Shown in pieces: positions 17,049 to 26,056 of a DNA stretch of 53,081 nucleotides (positions are counted from its first letter, which is position 1; each line of letters begins with the position of its first letter). The position numbers and the translations under genes were made by a program. Origin of the DNA: Oscillospiraceae bacterium (GTDB taxonomy: Bacteria; Bacillota; Clostridia; Oscillospirales; QAMX01). Where the stretch lies: assembly GCA_015067715.1 (NCBI GenBank), contig SVLY01000014.1, positions 1-53,081 of the forward strand, written 5' to 3'. The notes under the pieces were generated by a model. That model did no database searches and was not told where the DNA came from. It was given only the letters and a program-made list of their open reading frames with translations.

Positions 17049-18695
17049 TTATTTTCCTTTGGAATCGCGAAGTGTAACTATGCGGTTAAAGCTTCCGGGA
17101 TATTTGCTGTCAACACAGAAATACCCGGTGCGCACGAACTGGAACTTTTCACCGGCTTCAGCCTGGGCCAGAGCGGGTTCAACGTAGCAGTTTTCAAGAA
17201 CCCTGACGGAGTCCAGGTTCAGATAATCACCGAAGGTCTCACCTTCGGCAAGGTCGTTCATGTCTTCCTTGGTGAAGAGTCTCTCGTAAAGGCGAACGGT
17301 GCGCTTGACGGCAGTCTCGGCAGAGAGCCAGTGGATGGTGCCCTTGACCTTTCTGCCGTCAACGGGGTTGCCGTTACCGGTCTCAAGGTCTGCGGTGCAG
17401 AGAAGCTTAACGGGACGGCCTTCTTCGTCGGTCTCAACGCTCTCGCACTTTACGATGTATGCGCCCATAAAGCGGACTTCTCCGCCGGGCTTAAGACGGA
17501 AGAACTTGGGAGGGGGCACAAGGGCAAAATCCTCGCGGTCGATCCAGAGCTCGCGGGTAAAGGCCACCTGTCTGGTTCCGGCTTCGGGGTCGTTGACGTT
17601 GTTGGGAAGCTCGAAATACTCGATCTTGCCCTCGGGCCAGTTGGTTATCTCGACCTTGATGGGGTCAAGAACGGCAACCCGTCTGGGAGCGGTGACGTTG
17701 AGCTCGTCCCGGAGGCAGGCCTCCAGAAGGCTCTGGTCAACCAGGGAATAGGTCTTTGCAACGCCTGCACGGCGGACGAAGTCGATCAGAGCGGTGGGGG
17801 TATATCCCCTGCGGCGCAGACCGCAGAGAGTGGGCATTCTGGGGTCGTCCCAACCGTCCACAAGGCCGTTTTCAACCAGAGAGCGCAGATAGCGCTTGCT
17901 CATAACGGTGTTGGTAACGTTAAGACGGGCAAACTCTCTCTGCTTGGGAGTTGCGGGAAGATCGCAGTTCTCAACCACCCAGTCGTAGAGGGGACGGTGG
18001 TTTTCAAACTCGATGGAGCAAAGGGAGTGGGTTATACCCTCAACGGCATCCTGAATGGGGTGGGCAAAGTCGTAAAGGGGATAAATGCACCACTTGTCAC
18101 CCTGGCGGTGATGGTGGGCGTAAACGATGCGGTAGATCGCAGGGTCGCGCATATTGATGTTGGGGCTGGCCATGTCGATCTTGGCGCGAAGGGTGCGGCT
18201 TCCCTCGGGGAACTCGCCGTTCTTCATGCGGGTGAACAGATCGAGGTTCTCCTCAACGCTTCTGTCTCTCCAGGGGCTGGGCTTGCCGGGCTCGGTGAGA
18301 GTGCCGCGGTAGGCCTTCATATCCTCGGCGGAGAGGTCACAGACGTAAGCAAGACCCTTTTTGATAAGACCGAAGGCCTGCTCACAGCAGATGTCGAAAT
18401 AGTCGGAGCCGTAAAGCACGTGGTCGGGCTTTGCTCCCAGCCAGCAGATATCCTCGTAAATGGAACGGACGTATTCATCGTCTTCCTTGACGGGGTTGGT
18501 ATCGTCGTAACGGAGGTTGAACTCTCCGTTATACTTTTTTGCAATGCTGTGGTTGATCCAGATGGCCTTCAGGCTTCCGATGTGGAGATAGCCGTTGGGC
18601 TCCGGCGGAAAGCGGGTGTGGATCTTTGTATCGGGCTTTTCCTTAAGGTCTGCGTCGATAATGTCGTGTAAAAAATTATTGCTGATCTCTTCCAT
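17049..18695 (-). CDS. glnS: Glutaminyl-tRNA synthetase
   Basis: A 548-residue class I synthetase that charges tRNA-Gln directly with glutamine. The HIGH motif appears as HIG at residues 38-40 (PEPNGYLHIGSLKA), and the KMSKS motif as VMSKR. The C-terminal beta-barrel anticodon-binding domains are complete, ending FNRIVTLRDS. Glutamine discrimination is supported by IEFENHRPLYDWVVE, typical of GlnRS. The gene follows gltX by 37 bases; both are intact, so direct Gln charging exists in this organism. Whether the GatCAB route also exists cannot be seen here. Confidence 0.95.
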   Translation of the reverse strand: MEEISNNFLHDIIDADLKEKPDTKIHTRFPPEPNGYLHIGSLKAIWINHSIAKKYNGEFNLRYDDTNPVKEDDEYVRSIYEDICWLGAKPDHVLYGSDYFDICCEQAFGLIKKGLAYVCDLSAEDMKAYRGTLTEPGKPSPWRDRSVEENLDLFTRMKNGEFPEGSRTLRAKIDMASPNINMRDPAIYRIVYAHHHRQGDKWCIYPLYDFAHPIQDAVEGITHSLCSIEFENHRPLYDWVVENCDLPATPKQREFARLNVTNTVMSKRYLRSLVENGLVDGWDDPRMPTLCGLRRRGYTPTALIDFVRRAGVAKTYSLVDQSLLEACLRDELNVTAPRRVAVLDPIKVEITNWPEGKIEYFELPNNVNDPEAGTRQVAFTRELWIDREDFALVPPPKFFRLKPGGEVRFMGAYIVKCESVETDEEGRPVKLLCTADLETGNGNPVDGRKVKGTIHWLSAETAVKRTVRLYERLFTKEDMNDLAEGETFGDYLNLDSVRVLENCYVEPALAQAEAGEKFQFVRTGYFCVDSKYPGSFNRIVTLRDSKGK

Positions 18696-18732
18696 TTTCG
18701 TTTCCTCTTAATATCCGTGGTTTTTAACCTTA

Positions 18733-20418
18733 TTAAAGGGAGCTTATCATTTTTTCAATTCTCTCTGCGACCTTGTCACGGCCGAGTATCTGCATGACGG
18801 AGTACATGTCGGGAGAATTGAGCTTGCCGGTGACCGCCACGCGGATGAACATACTGATGTCCGCAATATTGCCCTTAAACGCGGCAGGATCGGCCTTGTA
18901 GGCCTTCATGTTGGGGGTGTAGCCCAGAGCCTCGCCAACGGCCTTGATCTTGTCAAACCAGAGGTTTGAATCGTCGGCGGCGTCGAAGGTATCAAGGAAG
19001 CCCTTGAGAGTTGCCTTTATGTCGGCCCGGTCGTACTTTTCGTCGTAGGGCTCCTCAACGGCAAAGAGTCCGTCAAAGAAGAAGCCCATATAGCCCTTTG
19101 CGTCTGCCCAGGTGGCAAGATCCTTTCTGGGCTTTTTGCCGCCTCTGCCAATGGCAAAGATCTTAACGGCGGTCTCTCTGTCGGCCTCAAGAAGCTTTCC
19201 GAATTCCGGATCAAACTCCAGCGCCCATGCGGTGACCTTGTCCGTGACTTCTTCGGCACTCATGGCCGAGATAACGTTTTTGGAAACGTCGTTGAGCTTG
19301 TTGAAATCGAAAAGACAGCCCGAACAGGACATCTTTTTGATGTTAAAGGGGAAGTCTTTGTAGCTTCTGCCGGGGTTCTGCATTCTCCACTCCTCGTAGT
19401 TGGAGTTGAGCAGAGTCATAACGTACTCGCAGACGGCCTCGGGGCAATAACCAAGACGGGTGTAATCGTCCATATTGGCGCCCATGTCGCGCTTGGAGAG
19501 CTTTTTCTTGTTTCCGTTCTCGTCAAGACGCATTATCTGGGCTATGTGCATATACTTGGGAGTTTTAAAGCCCAGGTATCTGAAGAGCTGAAGGTGCTTT
19601 GCAAGGCTGGGAAGCCACTCCTCCCCGCGGATAACGTGGGTGGTACCCATAAGGTGATCGTCAACGGCGTGGGCAAAGTGGTAGGTGGGGATACCGTCGG
19701 ACTTGAGGAGAACAAAGTCCTCGTCGTTCTCGGGTATCTCGATATTGCCCTTCACAAGGTCGGTGAACTTTATCTTTTTCTCCGGATCACCGTCGGCAAG
19801 AATACGGAGCACGAAGGGATTGCCCTTTGCAAGGTTCTCTTCGATCTCCTCCATGGTGATCTGTCTGCGGGCAAGCATTTCGGCGCGTCTTGCCTCAGCT
19901 TCGGCCTGCCAGTCGGTGTTTTTTATCTCTGCCTTTTTGTCGATGCTGTGGAGCTCCTCAAGCTCCTCCTCGGTGGTGAAGCAGGGATACGCCTTGCCCT
20001 CGCGGACGAGCTGTTTTGCGTAGACCTGATAGATCTCTGCGCGCTGTCTCTGCTTATAGGGGCCGTAAATGCCCTTGTCGGTTATCTTTCCGTCCTCACC
20101 GATAACAGCGCCCTCGTCAAACTCTATGCCGTAGGTGGCAAGAGTTTTGATAAGACCCTCTGCCGCCCCGGGAATCTCGCGCTTGGCGTCGGTATCTTCA
20201 ATTCTGAGGTAGAGCACGCCGCCGCTCTGGTGGGCAAGGCGCTCTGCCACGGTGGTGGGGAACAGTCCTCCAAAGTGAACGAAGCCCGTGGGGCTGGGGG
20301 CAAATCTTGTTACCTTTGCACCTTCGGGGAGCTGTCGGGCGGGAAAACGTGCGGCTATGTCTTCGGGAGTATCGGTTATCCCGGGAAAAAGTCTTTGAGC
20401 AAGAACATTAGTGTCCAT
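18733..20418 (-). CDS. gltX: Glutamyl-tRNA synthetase
   Basis: A 561-residue class I synthetase that charges tRNA-Glu. The HIGH motif reads HFG in FAPSPTGFVHFGG (near residue 48), and KMSKS reads KLSKRD. Family stretches TYHFAHAVDDHLMGTTHVIRG and RGEEWLPSL are present. The protein is longer than a standard GluRS of about 490 residues, with an extended N-terminus and inserted helical segments; this long form is known in Clostridia. It is the first gene of the ten-gene operon and has a promoter 49 bases upstream. Confidence 0.93.
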   Translation of the reverse strand: MDTNVLAQRLFPGITDTPEDIAARFPARQLPEGAKVTRFAPSPTGFVHFGGLFPTTVAERLAHQSGGVLYLRIEDTDAKREIPGAAEGLIKTLATYGIEFDEGAVIGEDGKITDKGIYGPYKQRQRAEIYQVYAKQLVREGKAYPCFTTEEELEELHSIDKKAEIKNTDWQAEAEARRAEMLARRQITMEEIEENLAKGNPFVLRILADGDPEKKIKFTDLVKGNIEIPENDEDFVLLKSDGIPTYHFAHAVDDHLMGTTHVIRGEEWLPSLAKHLQLFRYLGFKTPKYMHIAQIMRLDENGNKKKLSKRDMGANMDDYTRLGYCPEAVCEYVMTLLNSNYEEWRMQNPGRSYKDFPFNIKKMSCSGCLFDFNKLNDVSKNVISAMSAEEVTDKVTAWALEFDPEFGKLLEADRETAVKIFAIGRGGKKPRKDLATWADAKGYMGFFFDGLFAVEEPYDEKYDRADIKATLKGFLDTFDAADDSNLWFDKIKAVGEALGYTPNMKAYKADPAAFKGNIADISMFIRVAVTGKLNSPDMYSVMQILGRDKVAERIEKMISSL

Positions 20419-20466
20419 GATTTTTGGTCATTCCTATCCGATATGTATATTTTGGTAGTCTATATA

Positions 20467-20495
20467 ATTATACCATAGCCTGTCATGTTTTACAA
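20467..20495 (-). promoter_or_regulatory. Promoter of the gltX operon
   Basis: On the minus strand: TTGTAA (20490-20495), 17 bases, TATAAT (20467-20472), with TGG directly upstream of the -10. No T-box or other leader structure is visible in the short 5' leader. Confidence 0.8.
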
Positions 20496-20531
20496 GCATT
20501 TTTCACCCTTCCGGTTGTAAACAAATAAAGA

Positions 20532-20562
20532 CCGCATCCCCCGGATGTTTTGGGGGATGCGG
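20532..20562 (-). terminator. Intrinsic terminator after serA
   Basis: CCGCATCCCCC (20532-20542) pairs with 20552-20562 around a nine-base loop; the minus strand then runs into CTTTATTTGTTT. It lies 24 bases behind the serA stop. Confidence 0.8.
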
Positions 20563-20586
20563 CCGAAAATAAACCTTGCCAGGAGG

Positions 20587-21765
20587 TTATCTGGTGATAA
20601 CGCGGACCTTGATAATGCCTTCGCGTTCGGTGATCTTTGCAACGACATCCTCGCTCACGTCGGAGTCAACGTCCACCAGAGTGATGGCGTAGTCCTTCTT
20701 GGAGCGGTTGGTCATATGCTCGATGTTGACGCCGTTTTCAGCAAAGCTGGAGGAAACGGTGCTGACCATGTTGGGAATGTTCTTGTGGATAACAACAACA
20801 CGACTCTTGGTCTCGAAGGGCATATCAATGCTCGGGAAGTTGACGGAGTTCATAACGGTGCCGTTGAGCAGGTAGTTCTGAGCCTCGTCGGCGGCCATAA
20901 CGGCGCAGTTGTCTTCGCTTTCGGGGGTGGAGGCGCCAAGGTGGGGCATGCAGACAGCGTTCTTCATCTCCAGGGTCTTCTCGTTGGGGAAGTCGGTGAC
21001 GTAAGCGGCGACCTTTCCGCTCTCCAGAGCGGCGGCCATAGCCTCGTCGTCAACAAGCTCGCCGCGGGACAGGTTGATAATGCGGACACCGTCCTTCATC
21101 TGGGCGATGGTCTCGGCGTTGATCATATGCTTGGTCTCGGCGTTCAGGGGAACGTGGAGGGTGATGTAGTCGCTGTTGGCGTAAACGTCCTTGTTGGAGG
21201 CAACGCGGCGGACGTGGCGGTTCAGAACGAGAGCGTTCTCAACGGTGAGGTAGGGGTCAACGCCGCAGACGTCCATGCCCAGGTTGTAGGCGATGTTGGA
21301 GATGATGGCGCCGATATGGCCAAGGCCGATAACGCCAAGGCTCTTTCCGTTGAGCTCGGGACCGACGAAAGCGGCCTTGCCCTTTTCAACGGCGGCGGCA
21401 ACACCTTCGGTGCCGGCAAGGGTCTTTGCCCAGGCGATACCGTCGGAGATCTTTCTGGAAGCAAGAAGCAGAGCGCAGACAGCCAGCTCCTTAACGGCGT
21501 TGGCGTTGGCGCCGGGGGTGTTGAAAACAACGATACCGGCTTCGCTGCAGCGGTCGATGGGGATATTGTTAACGCCGATACCGGCTCTGGCAATGCAGAG
21601 AAGCTCGGGGTTAAACTCCATATCGTTGAGCTTTGCGGAACGGACAAGGATTGCGTCAGCGTTTTCAACGTCCTCACCGAAAGCGGTAACGGCGGGATCA
21701 AGACGGTCGGTGCCGATCTTTGCGATCTTGTTAAAAAGCTTTATCTGATACTTGTTGTCTTTCAT
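20587..21765 (-). CDS. serA: D-3-phosphoglycerate dehydrogenase
   Basis: A 392-residue NAD-dependent dehydrogenase for the first step of serine synthesis. Conserved parts are RAGIGVNNIPID, FNTPGANANAVKELAV, the nucleotide-binding GVIGLGHIGAI, and the catalytic region NLSRGELVDDEA with the His in MPHLGASTPESE. The C-terminal 75 residues form an ACT domain (KSRVVVIHKNIPNMVSTVS), the usual serine sensor. It follows serC by 15 bases; together they give the first two steps of the phosphorylated serine pathway. No serB is in the window. Confidence 0.94.
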   Translation of the reverse strand: MKDNKYQIKLFNKIAKIGTDRLDPAVTAFGEDVENADAILVRSAKLNDMEFNPELLCIARAGIGVNNIPIDRCSEAGIVVFNTPGANANAVKELAVCALLLASRKISDGIAWAKTLAGTEGVAAAVEKGKAAFVGPELNGKSLGVIGLGHIGAIISNIAYNLGMDVCGVDPYLTVENALVLNRHVRRVASNKDVYANSDYITLHVPLNAETKHMINAETIAQMKDGVRIINLSRGELVDDEAMAAALESGKVAAYVTDFPNEKTLEMKNAVCMPHLGASTPESEDNCAVMAADEAQNYLLNGTVMNSVNFPSIDMPFETKSRVVVIHKNIPNMVSTVSSSFAENGVNIEHMTNRSKKDYAITLVDVDSDVSEDVVAKITEREGIIKVRVITR

Positions 21766-21780
21766 TTTAACTTAACCTTC

Positions 21781-22869
21781 TTACTTGTTATTCTTCTCAA
21801 ACTTCTCCATGAAGGAAACAAGAGCCTCAACGCCTTCTCTGGGCATTGCGTTGTAGATGGAAGCTCTCATGCCGCCAACGGAGCGGTGACCCTTGACGCT
21901 GACAAGACCGGCGGCGGCGGCTTCCTTGCAGAAGCGGTCGTCCAGCTCGGCGTTGCCGGTGACGAAGGTGGCGTTCATAACGGAACGGCAGTCGGGTCTG
22001 ACGGGGTTGGAGAACATCTCGCTGGCGTCGATGAAATCGTAGAGCAGCTTGGCCTTGGCCTCGTTGCGCTCCTTCATTGCCTCAAGACCGCCTTCGGCTT
22101 CAATGTACTCAAGAACGAGGCCGATCATGTAGATGGGGAAGCAGGGAGGAGTGTTGTACATGGAGTTGTTCTTGGCCTGGATGGAATAGTCAAGAACGGC
22201 GGGGGTGATGGGCATTGCCTTGCCCATAAGGTCGTTTCTGACGATAACGACGGTAACGCCTGCGGGGGCCAGGTTCTTCTGAGCGCCGGCGTAGATAAGG
22301 CCAAAGCGGCTCACGTCAACAGGCTCGGACATGATGCAGGAGCTCATGTCGGCAACCAGGGGTACGTTTCCGGTCTCGGGGATGTAGTTCCACTTTGAGC
22401 CGTAGATGGTGTTGTTGTAGCAGATATGAACGTAGTCCGCGTCGGGAGAGAGAACAAGGTCTTCCTGAGCGGGAATATAAGTAAAGTTGGCGGGCTTGCT
22501 GGTGGCGGCGATGTTGGCGGTGCCGTACTTTTTGGCCTCTTCGGCGGCCTTGCCGGAGAACTGACCGGTGACGACGAAGTCAGCGGAGTTGGAGCCGGTC
22601 ATAAGGTTCATGGGAACGCCGGCAAACTGGCCGGAGGCGCCGCCCTGAAGGAAGAGGATGCTGTAGTTCTCGGGAACGTTCATAACACGGCGGACAGCGT
22701 CAACAGCGTTACAGATGACCGCATCGTAAGTCTTAGATCGATGGCTCATCTCGGTGATAGACATTCCGCTGCCGTTGTAGTTCATCATTTCGGCAGAAGC
22801 CTTTTCGAGGACGGAAAGCGGCAGCATCGAGGGGCCGGCCGAAAAATTATAAACGCGGTCGTACTTCAT
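21781..22869 (-). CDS. serC: Phosphoserine aminotransferase
   Basis: A 362-residue PLP enzyme converting 3-phosphohydroxypyruvate to phosphoserine. ATG 22869 has GGAGGTTA upstream and is preferred over an in-frame ATG 24 bases earlier. The N-terminal YNFSAGPSMLP and the SHRSKTYD stretch are typical of SerC. The PLP lysine is in YAGAQKNLAPAG, and the C-terminal HRSVGGMRASIYNAMP is the family signature. First gene of the serC-serA operon, with a near-consensus promoter upstream. Confidence 0.95.
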   Translation of the reverse strand: MKYDRVYNFSAGPSMLPLSVLEKASAEMMNYNGSGMSITEMSHRSKTYDAVICNAVDAVRRVMNVPENYSILFLQGGASGQFAGVPMNLMTGSNSADFVVTGQFSGKAAEEAKKYGTANIAATSKPANFTYIPAQEDLVLSPDADYVHICYNNTIYGSKWNYIPETGNVPLVADMSSCIMSEPVDVSRFGLIYAGAQKNLAPAGVTVVIVRNDLMGKAMPITPAVLDYSIQAKNNSMYNTPPCFPIYMIGLVLEYIEAEGGLEAMKERNEAKAKLLYDFIDASEMFSNPVRPDCRSVMNATFVTGNAELDDRFCKEAAAAGLVSVKGHRSVGGMRASIYNAMPREGVEALVSFMEKFEKNNK

Positions 22870-22910
22870 TTTCAATAACCTCCAAAAATGCATAATGATA
22901 TGCTTTTATA

Positions 22911-22939
22911 ATTATACTTTCATTCTGCATAAATGTCAA
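22911..22939 (-). promoter_or_regulatory. Consensus sigma-A promoter of serC-serA
   Basis: On the minus strand: TTGACA (22934-22939), exactly 17 bases, TATAAT (22911-22916). Both boxes match the consensus, so the operon should be strongly expressed. Confidence 0.9.
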
Positions 22940-22990
22940 CAAAATAAGCGTCAATCTTACAGGGAATTTTCCCTCCCCAATTATTACTTC

Positions 22991-23020
22991 TTGCTAAAAC
23001 CCATCACGCCGTGATATAAT
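22991..23020 (+). promoter_or_regulatory. Promoter of the exo/endonuclease-phosphatase gene
   Basis: TTGCTA (22991-22996), 18 bases, TATAAT (23015-23020) with an extended TGA upstream of the -10. It faces away from the serC promoter. Confidence 0.7.
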
Positions 23021-23064
23021 ATAGTAAGAAATCCCCCCACTATCCCCCAAGAGAGGCTACAGCC

Positions 23065-23784
23065 ATGAATATCAAAGCCATGACGTTTAATATTCAGCAT
23101 GCCGAGGATTTTCTTCGCGGCGGTATCTGTCCCGAGCTTATAGCAAATACCGTCCGGGCTTTTGACCCCGACTTTTGCGTGCTGAACGAGGTCTACGGCC
23201 CCGGAGACGGCTCTCACCCCGTTGAATACGGCCCTCAGGCAGAGATCATCGCCCACCTCTCCGGCATGGAGCATTTCGCCTTCTGCCCGGCAATACGCAT
23301 CTGGGGCAAGCCCTACGGAAACGCCATAATCTCTAAAAAGCCCATCCTCTCCGTTGCCACCGTCCCCGTGCCCGAGCCCATCCCCCACGGCTATCCCGGA
23401 GAATACTACGAAAACCGCGCCGTGCTCGTTGCGGATCTGGGCGACTGCGTTGTTCTGGGCACCCACTTCGGTCTGGCCCGCGACGAGAGGGAATCGGCTG
23501 TAAGAACCGTCCTTGACCTTCTCGCAAAACAGACAAAGCCGGTCATCTTCTGCGGTGATCTGAACTCCACTCCCGACGATCCCATCATGTCCCCCATCTT
23601 TTCCGCCTTTGCGGACACGGCCAATGCGAGCCCCGAACCGATCCTCACCTTCCCCTCCGACAAGCCGGAGGTTAAGATCGACTATATCTTCGTCTCCTCC
23701 AACTTTAAGACCCTCTCTGCCTTCTCCCCTGCCGTGATGGCCTCGGACCATCGCCCCTATATTGCAGAGCTGAGCCTTGAGTGA
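23065..23784 (+). CDS. Endonuclease/exonuclease/phosphatase family hydrolase
   Basis: A 239-residue metal-dependent phosphohydrolase. The fold's conserved residues are visible: Asn in MTFNIQHA, Glu in VLNEVYGP, His in LGTHFGLA, the DLN pair in FCGDLNSTPDD, and the SDH triad in MASDHRPYIAEL. There is no signal peptide, so it is cytoplasmic. Family members cleave phosphodiesters or phosphomonoesters in nucleic acids, lipids or sugars; the substrate here is unknown. The gene has its own promoter and lies 37 bases before the first M42 peptidase, probably in one transcript. Confidence 0.87.
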   Translation: MNIKAMTFNIQHAEDFLRGGICPELIANTVRAFDPDFCVLNEVYGPGDGSHPVEYGPQAEIIAHLSGMEHFAFCPAIRIWGKPYGNAIISKKPILSVATVPVPEPIPHGYPGEYYENRAVLVADLGDCVVLGTHFGLARDERESAVRTVLDLLAKQTKPVIFCGDLNSTPDDPIMSPIFSAFADTANASPEPILTFPSDKPEVKIDYIFVSSNFKTLSAFSPAVMASDHRPYIAELSLE

Positions 23785-23821
23785 CCAATAAATACATATA
23801 AAGGAGTGCCCCACGAAAAAT

Positions 23822-24853
23822 ATGGACAAGCATGAATTTTTCAAACTTGCGGACATCGCCGCCCCTGCGGGCTACGAGAGTCCCGTCGCGGATCACCTCC
23901 GGGAAAACTACTCCCACCTTTTCACAGAGACCAAAACGGACAGGCTGGGTAATTTCATCGGCATTTCCCGTTGCGGCCGTGAAAACGCTCCCCTTCTGAT
24001 GATCGACGCCCACGCCGACGAGGTGGGTCTGATCGTCACCTCCGTCACCGACGAGGGCTTTATCAAGTTCAATGCCCTTGGCTCTCCGGACGTTCGCACT
24101 CTGGTCAACGCCGAGGTGCTGATCCTTGGCACCGAACCCGTACCCGGCGTTGTGTGCACCCTGCCGCCCCACGTCCAGTCTGCCGCCGACATGGAAAAAT
24201 ACCCCAAGGTCACCGACCTCTCCATTGATATCGGCCACACCGCCGAGGAGGCGAAAAAGCTGGTCTCCGTCGGTGATTGCGCCGTTCTCAGAACCTGCGG
24301 AACAGAGCTTATCTCCGGCAGGCTCACCGGCCGCGCCTTTGATAACCGGCTCTGCCTTTACGTTGCCCTTGAGGCCATGAAGAACTTAAACCCCGCCCGG
24401 GACTACGACGTTGCCCTGGTTGCCTCCGTCCGCGAGGAGGTCGGCTGCCGCGGTGCAGGAGCGGCGGCCTTCGGCCTCGACCCCGACGCCGCCGTCGTTT
24501 TGGACGTGACCTTTGCCGCCCAGCCCGAGGCTCCATCCTTCGGCACCTTCCCCCTCGGCTCCGGCGTTACCCTTTGCGTAGGCCCCTTTACGGACAGAAA
24601 GCTCACCGACAGACTCTTTGACCTGTGCGAAAAGCTGGAGCTGGGCGTTTCCCCCGAGGTCTACGGCGGAAGCACCGGCACAAACGCAACTCCCGTTCAG
24701 ATAACCCGCGCCGGAATCCCCGTTGCGGTCATCTCCGTTCCCATCCGCAATATGCACACCCCCGCAGAGCTCTGCGACCCCGCCGACGCCGACACCGCAA
24801 TTGCGCTTCTTGGCGGATTTTTGAACGAACTGAAGGGAGAAGAACTGGCATGA
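23822..24853 (+). CDS. M42 family metallopeptidase (first of two)
   Basis: A 343-residue aminopeptidase/endoglucanase-like protein of the M42 family, which forms large tetrahedral complexes degrading peptides in the cytoplasm. Metal ligands and catalytic residues are visible: His64/Asp66 in DAHADEVG, the Asp in GRAFDNRLC, the Glu pair in VREEVGCRGA, the Asp in VLDVTF, and His in IRNMHTPAELC. The stop codon overlaps the ATG of a second, diverged M42 gene (ATGA), so the two products are made together and may form a mixed complex. Confidence 0.9.
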   Translation: MDKHEFFKLADIAAPAGYESPVADHLRENYSHLFTETKTDRLGNFIGISRCGRENAPLLMIDAHADEVGLIVTSVTDEGFIKFNALGSPDVRTLVNAEVLILGTEPVPGVVCTLPPHVQSAADMEKYPKVTDLSIDIGHTAEEAKKLVSVGDCAVLRTCGTELISGRLTGRAFDNRLCLYVALEAMKNLNPARDYDVALVASVREEVGCRGAGAAAFGLDPDAAVVLDVTFAAQPEAPSFGTFPLGSGVTLCVGPFTDRKLTDRLFDLCEKLELGVSPEVYGGSTGTNATPVQITRAGIPVAVISVPIRNMHTPAELCDPADADTAIALLGGFLNELKGEELA

Positions 24854-25872
24854 CCGAACTTATCAGACTTTTGACAGAGCTCTGCGCCATCGACGGTGTT
24901 TCCGGCGACGAGAGCAGAGTTGCAGAATACGTCTGCAACACCGTATCCGCTTTGGGCTACACCCCCAAGACCGACAGACTTGGCAACGTCGCTGTTTTCG
25001 TCAAGGGCGAATCCAGCGAAAAGCTTCGCATGATCGACGCTCACACCGACGAGGTGGGCTTCATCGTCACCTCCGTCACCGAAGGCGGACTTATCAAGCT
25101 CGCCCCCGTGGGCGGCTTTGACCCCAGGATCGTCCCGGGCAAGAGGATCCGCATCACCGGCAGAAAAGGCCGTGTTCCCGCGGTTATTGGCATTTGCCCC
25201 GTCCACATTGCCGACGGCGCCGACAATGTCCAGGGCGTCACCGCACTCTATGCCGACATGGGCGCCAAAAGCGCCGAAGAGGCAAAGGAATACGTCCGCG
25301 TTGGGGACTACGCCGCATTTGCCACCGCTCCCGAGCTTTTCGGAAACGGCTATTTCAAGGCCAAGGCCATAGACGACCGCATCGGCTGCGCCGTTATGCT
25401 CCGACATCTGCAAAACGGACTCGTCCCGGCCTACGACACCGTGTTTTCATTCTCCACCCGTGAAGAGATCGGCGGCGCAGGCGTTAAGGGCGCGTGCTTC
25501 TCCATCGACCCGGACGAGGCCATCGTCCTTGAAGGCACCACCGCCGCGGACATTCCCGGCGCAAGCGGCGTAAAACGGGTCTGCCTGCAGAACGGCGGCG
25601 TTGTTGTGAACTTCAAAGACTCCACCATCTACGACGCCGGCATAACCCGCACCCTGCGTGAGCTGGCCGATGCAAACGGCATAAAGTGGCAGTCCAAGCA
25701 GATCATCGCCGGCGGCACCAACGCCGGAAGCATAATCCCCGCCCGGGCCGGCATTGCCTGCGGCGGACTCAGCGTCCCCGCAAGATACATCCACTCCCCC
25801 GCCTCCACAGCCGCCCTTGCAGACTGCGAAGCAATGCTGAGGCTTTCTGCCCTTTGGCTGAAAAACAGATAA
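24850..25872 (+). CDS. M42 family metallopeptidase (second of two)
   Basis: A 340-residue M42 peptidase starting at ATG 24850, overlapping the previous stop. Motifs parallel its neighbour: His65/Asp67 in DAHTDEVG, Asp in KAIDDRIGC, Glu-Glu in TREEIGGAG, and His in ARYIHSPAST. The frame is open upstream, but translation from there would read through the neighbour in another frame, so the ATG is preferred. The two proteins differ in many positions, which suggests old duplication and separate specificities, for example subunits with different peptide preferences. Confidence 0.9.
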   Translation: MTELIRLLTELCAIDGVSGDESRVAEYVCNTVSALGYTPKTDRLGNVAVFVKGESSEKLRMIDAHTDEVGFIVTSVTEGGLIKLAPVGGFDPRIVPGKRIRITGRKGRVPAVIGICPVHIADGADNVQGVTALYADMGAKSAEEAKEYVRVGDYAAFATAPELFGNGYFKAKAIDDRIGCAVMLRHLQNGLVPAYDTVFSFSTREEIGGAGVKGACFSIDPDEAIVLEGTTAADIPGASGVKRVCLQNGGVVVNFKDSTIYDAGITRTLRELADANGIKWQSKQIIAGGTNAGSIIPARAGIACGGLSVPARYIHSPASTAALADCEAMLRLSALWLKNR

Positions 25873-25912
25873 AAACCACATCTTTTGTCAAGTTCTTTCT
25901 CCGGAAAAGGAC

Positions 25913-25940
25913 TTGACAAACCCCGATAATATGGTATAAT
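25913..25940 (+). promoter_or_regulatory. Promoter of tRNA-Ala
   Basis: TTGACA (25913-25918), 16 bases, TATAAT (25935-25940), with TGG upstream of the -10. Confidence 0.85.
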
Positions 25941-25944
25941 ATTT

Positions 25945-25972
25945 CAGTCGGCCCGGAACGTCGGGTCGGCTG
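25945..25972 (+). other. Leader hairpin between promoter and tRNA-Ala
   Basis: CAGTCGGCCCG (25945-25955) can pair with CGGGTCGGCTG (25962-25972), eleven pairs including two G-U, around a six-base loop. It ends eight bases before the tRNA and has no T run. It may be a processing signal for the precursor; a function is not proven. Confidence 0.5.
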
Positions 25973-25980
25973 AAATAAAC

Positions 25981-26053
25981 GGGCTCGTGGCTCAGCTGGG
26001 AGAGCGCTGCGTTCGCATCGCAGAGGTCGAGGGTTCGATCCCCTTCGGGTCCA
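25981..26053 (+). tRNA. tRNA-Ala (anticodon CGC)
   Basis: A complete 73-base cloverleaf. The acceptor stem GGGCTCG pairs with CGGGTCC and contains the G3-U70 pair that defines alanine tRNA. The anticodon stem CTGCG/CGCAG holds the loop TTCGCAT, giving anticodon CGC for GCG codons. The T arm is GAGGG-TTCGATC-CCCTT. CCA is not encoded. Confidence 0.96.
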
Positions 26054-26056
26054 TTG

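Noticed and set aside
17031-18671. 546-codon plus-strand frame opposite glnS
   Set aside because: Antisense shadow; glnS has all class I synthetase motifs.
20419-20520. T-box leader before gltX
   Set aside because: The leader is only about 40 bases and shows no T-box, specifier loop or terminator.
20545-22398. 617-codon plus-strand frame opposite serA and serC
   Set aside because: Shadow of two well-conserved minus-strand genes; the product is low-complexity (G, V, D, N rich) with no family features.
24625-24849. N-terminal extension of the second M42 gene
   Set aside because: It reads the upstream M42 gene in another frame as an Arg/His-rich sequence; the ATG at 24850 matches the family start.
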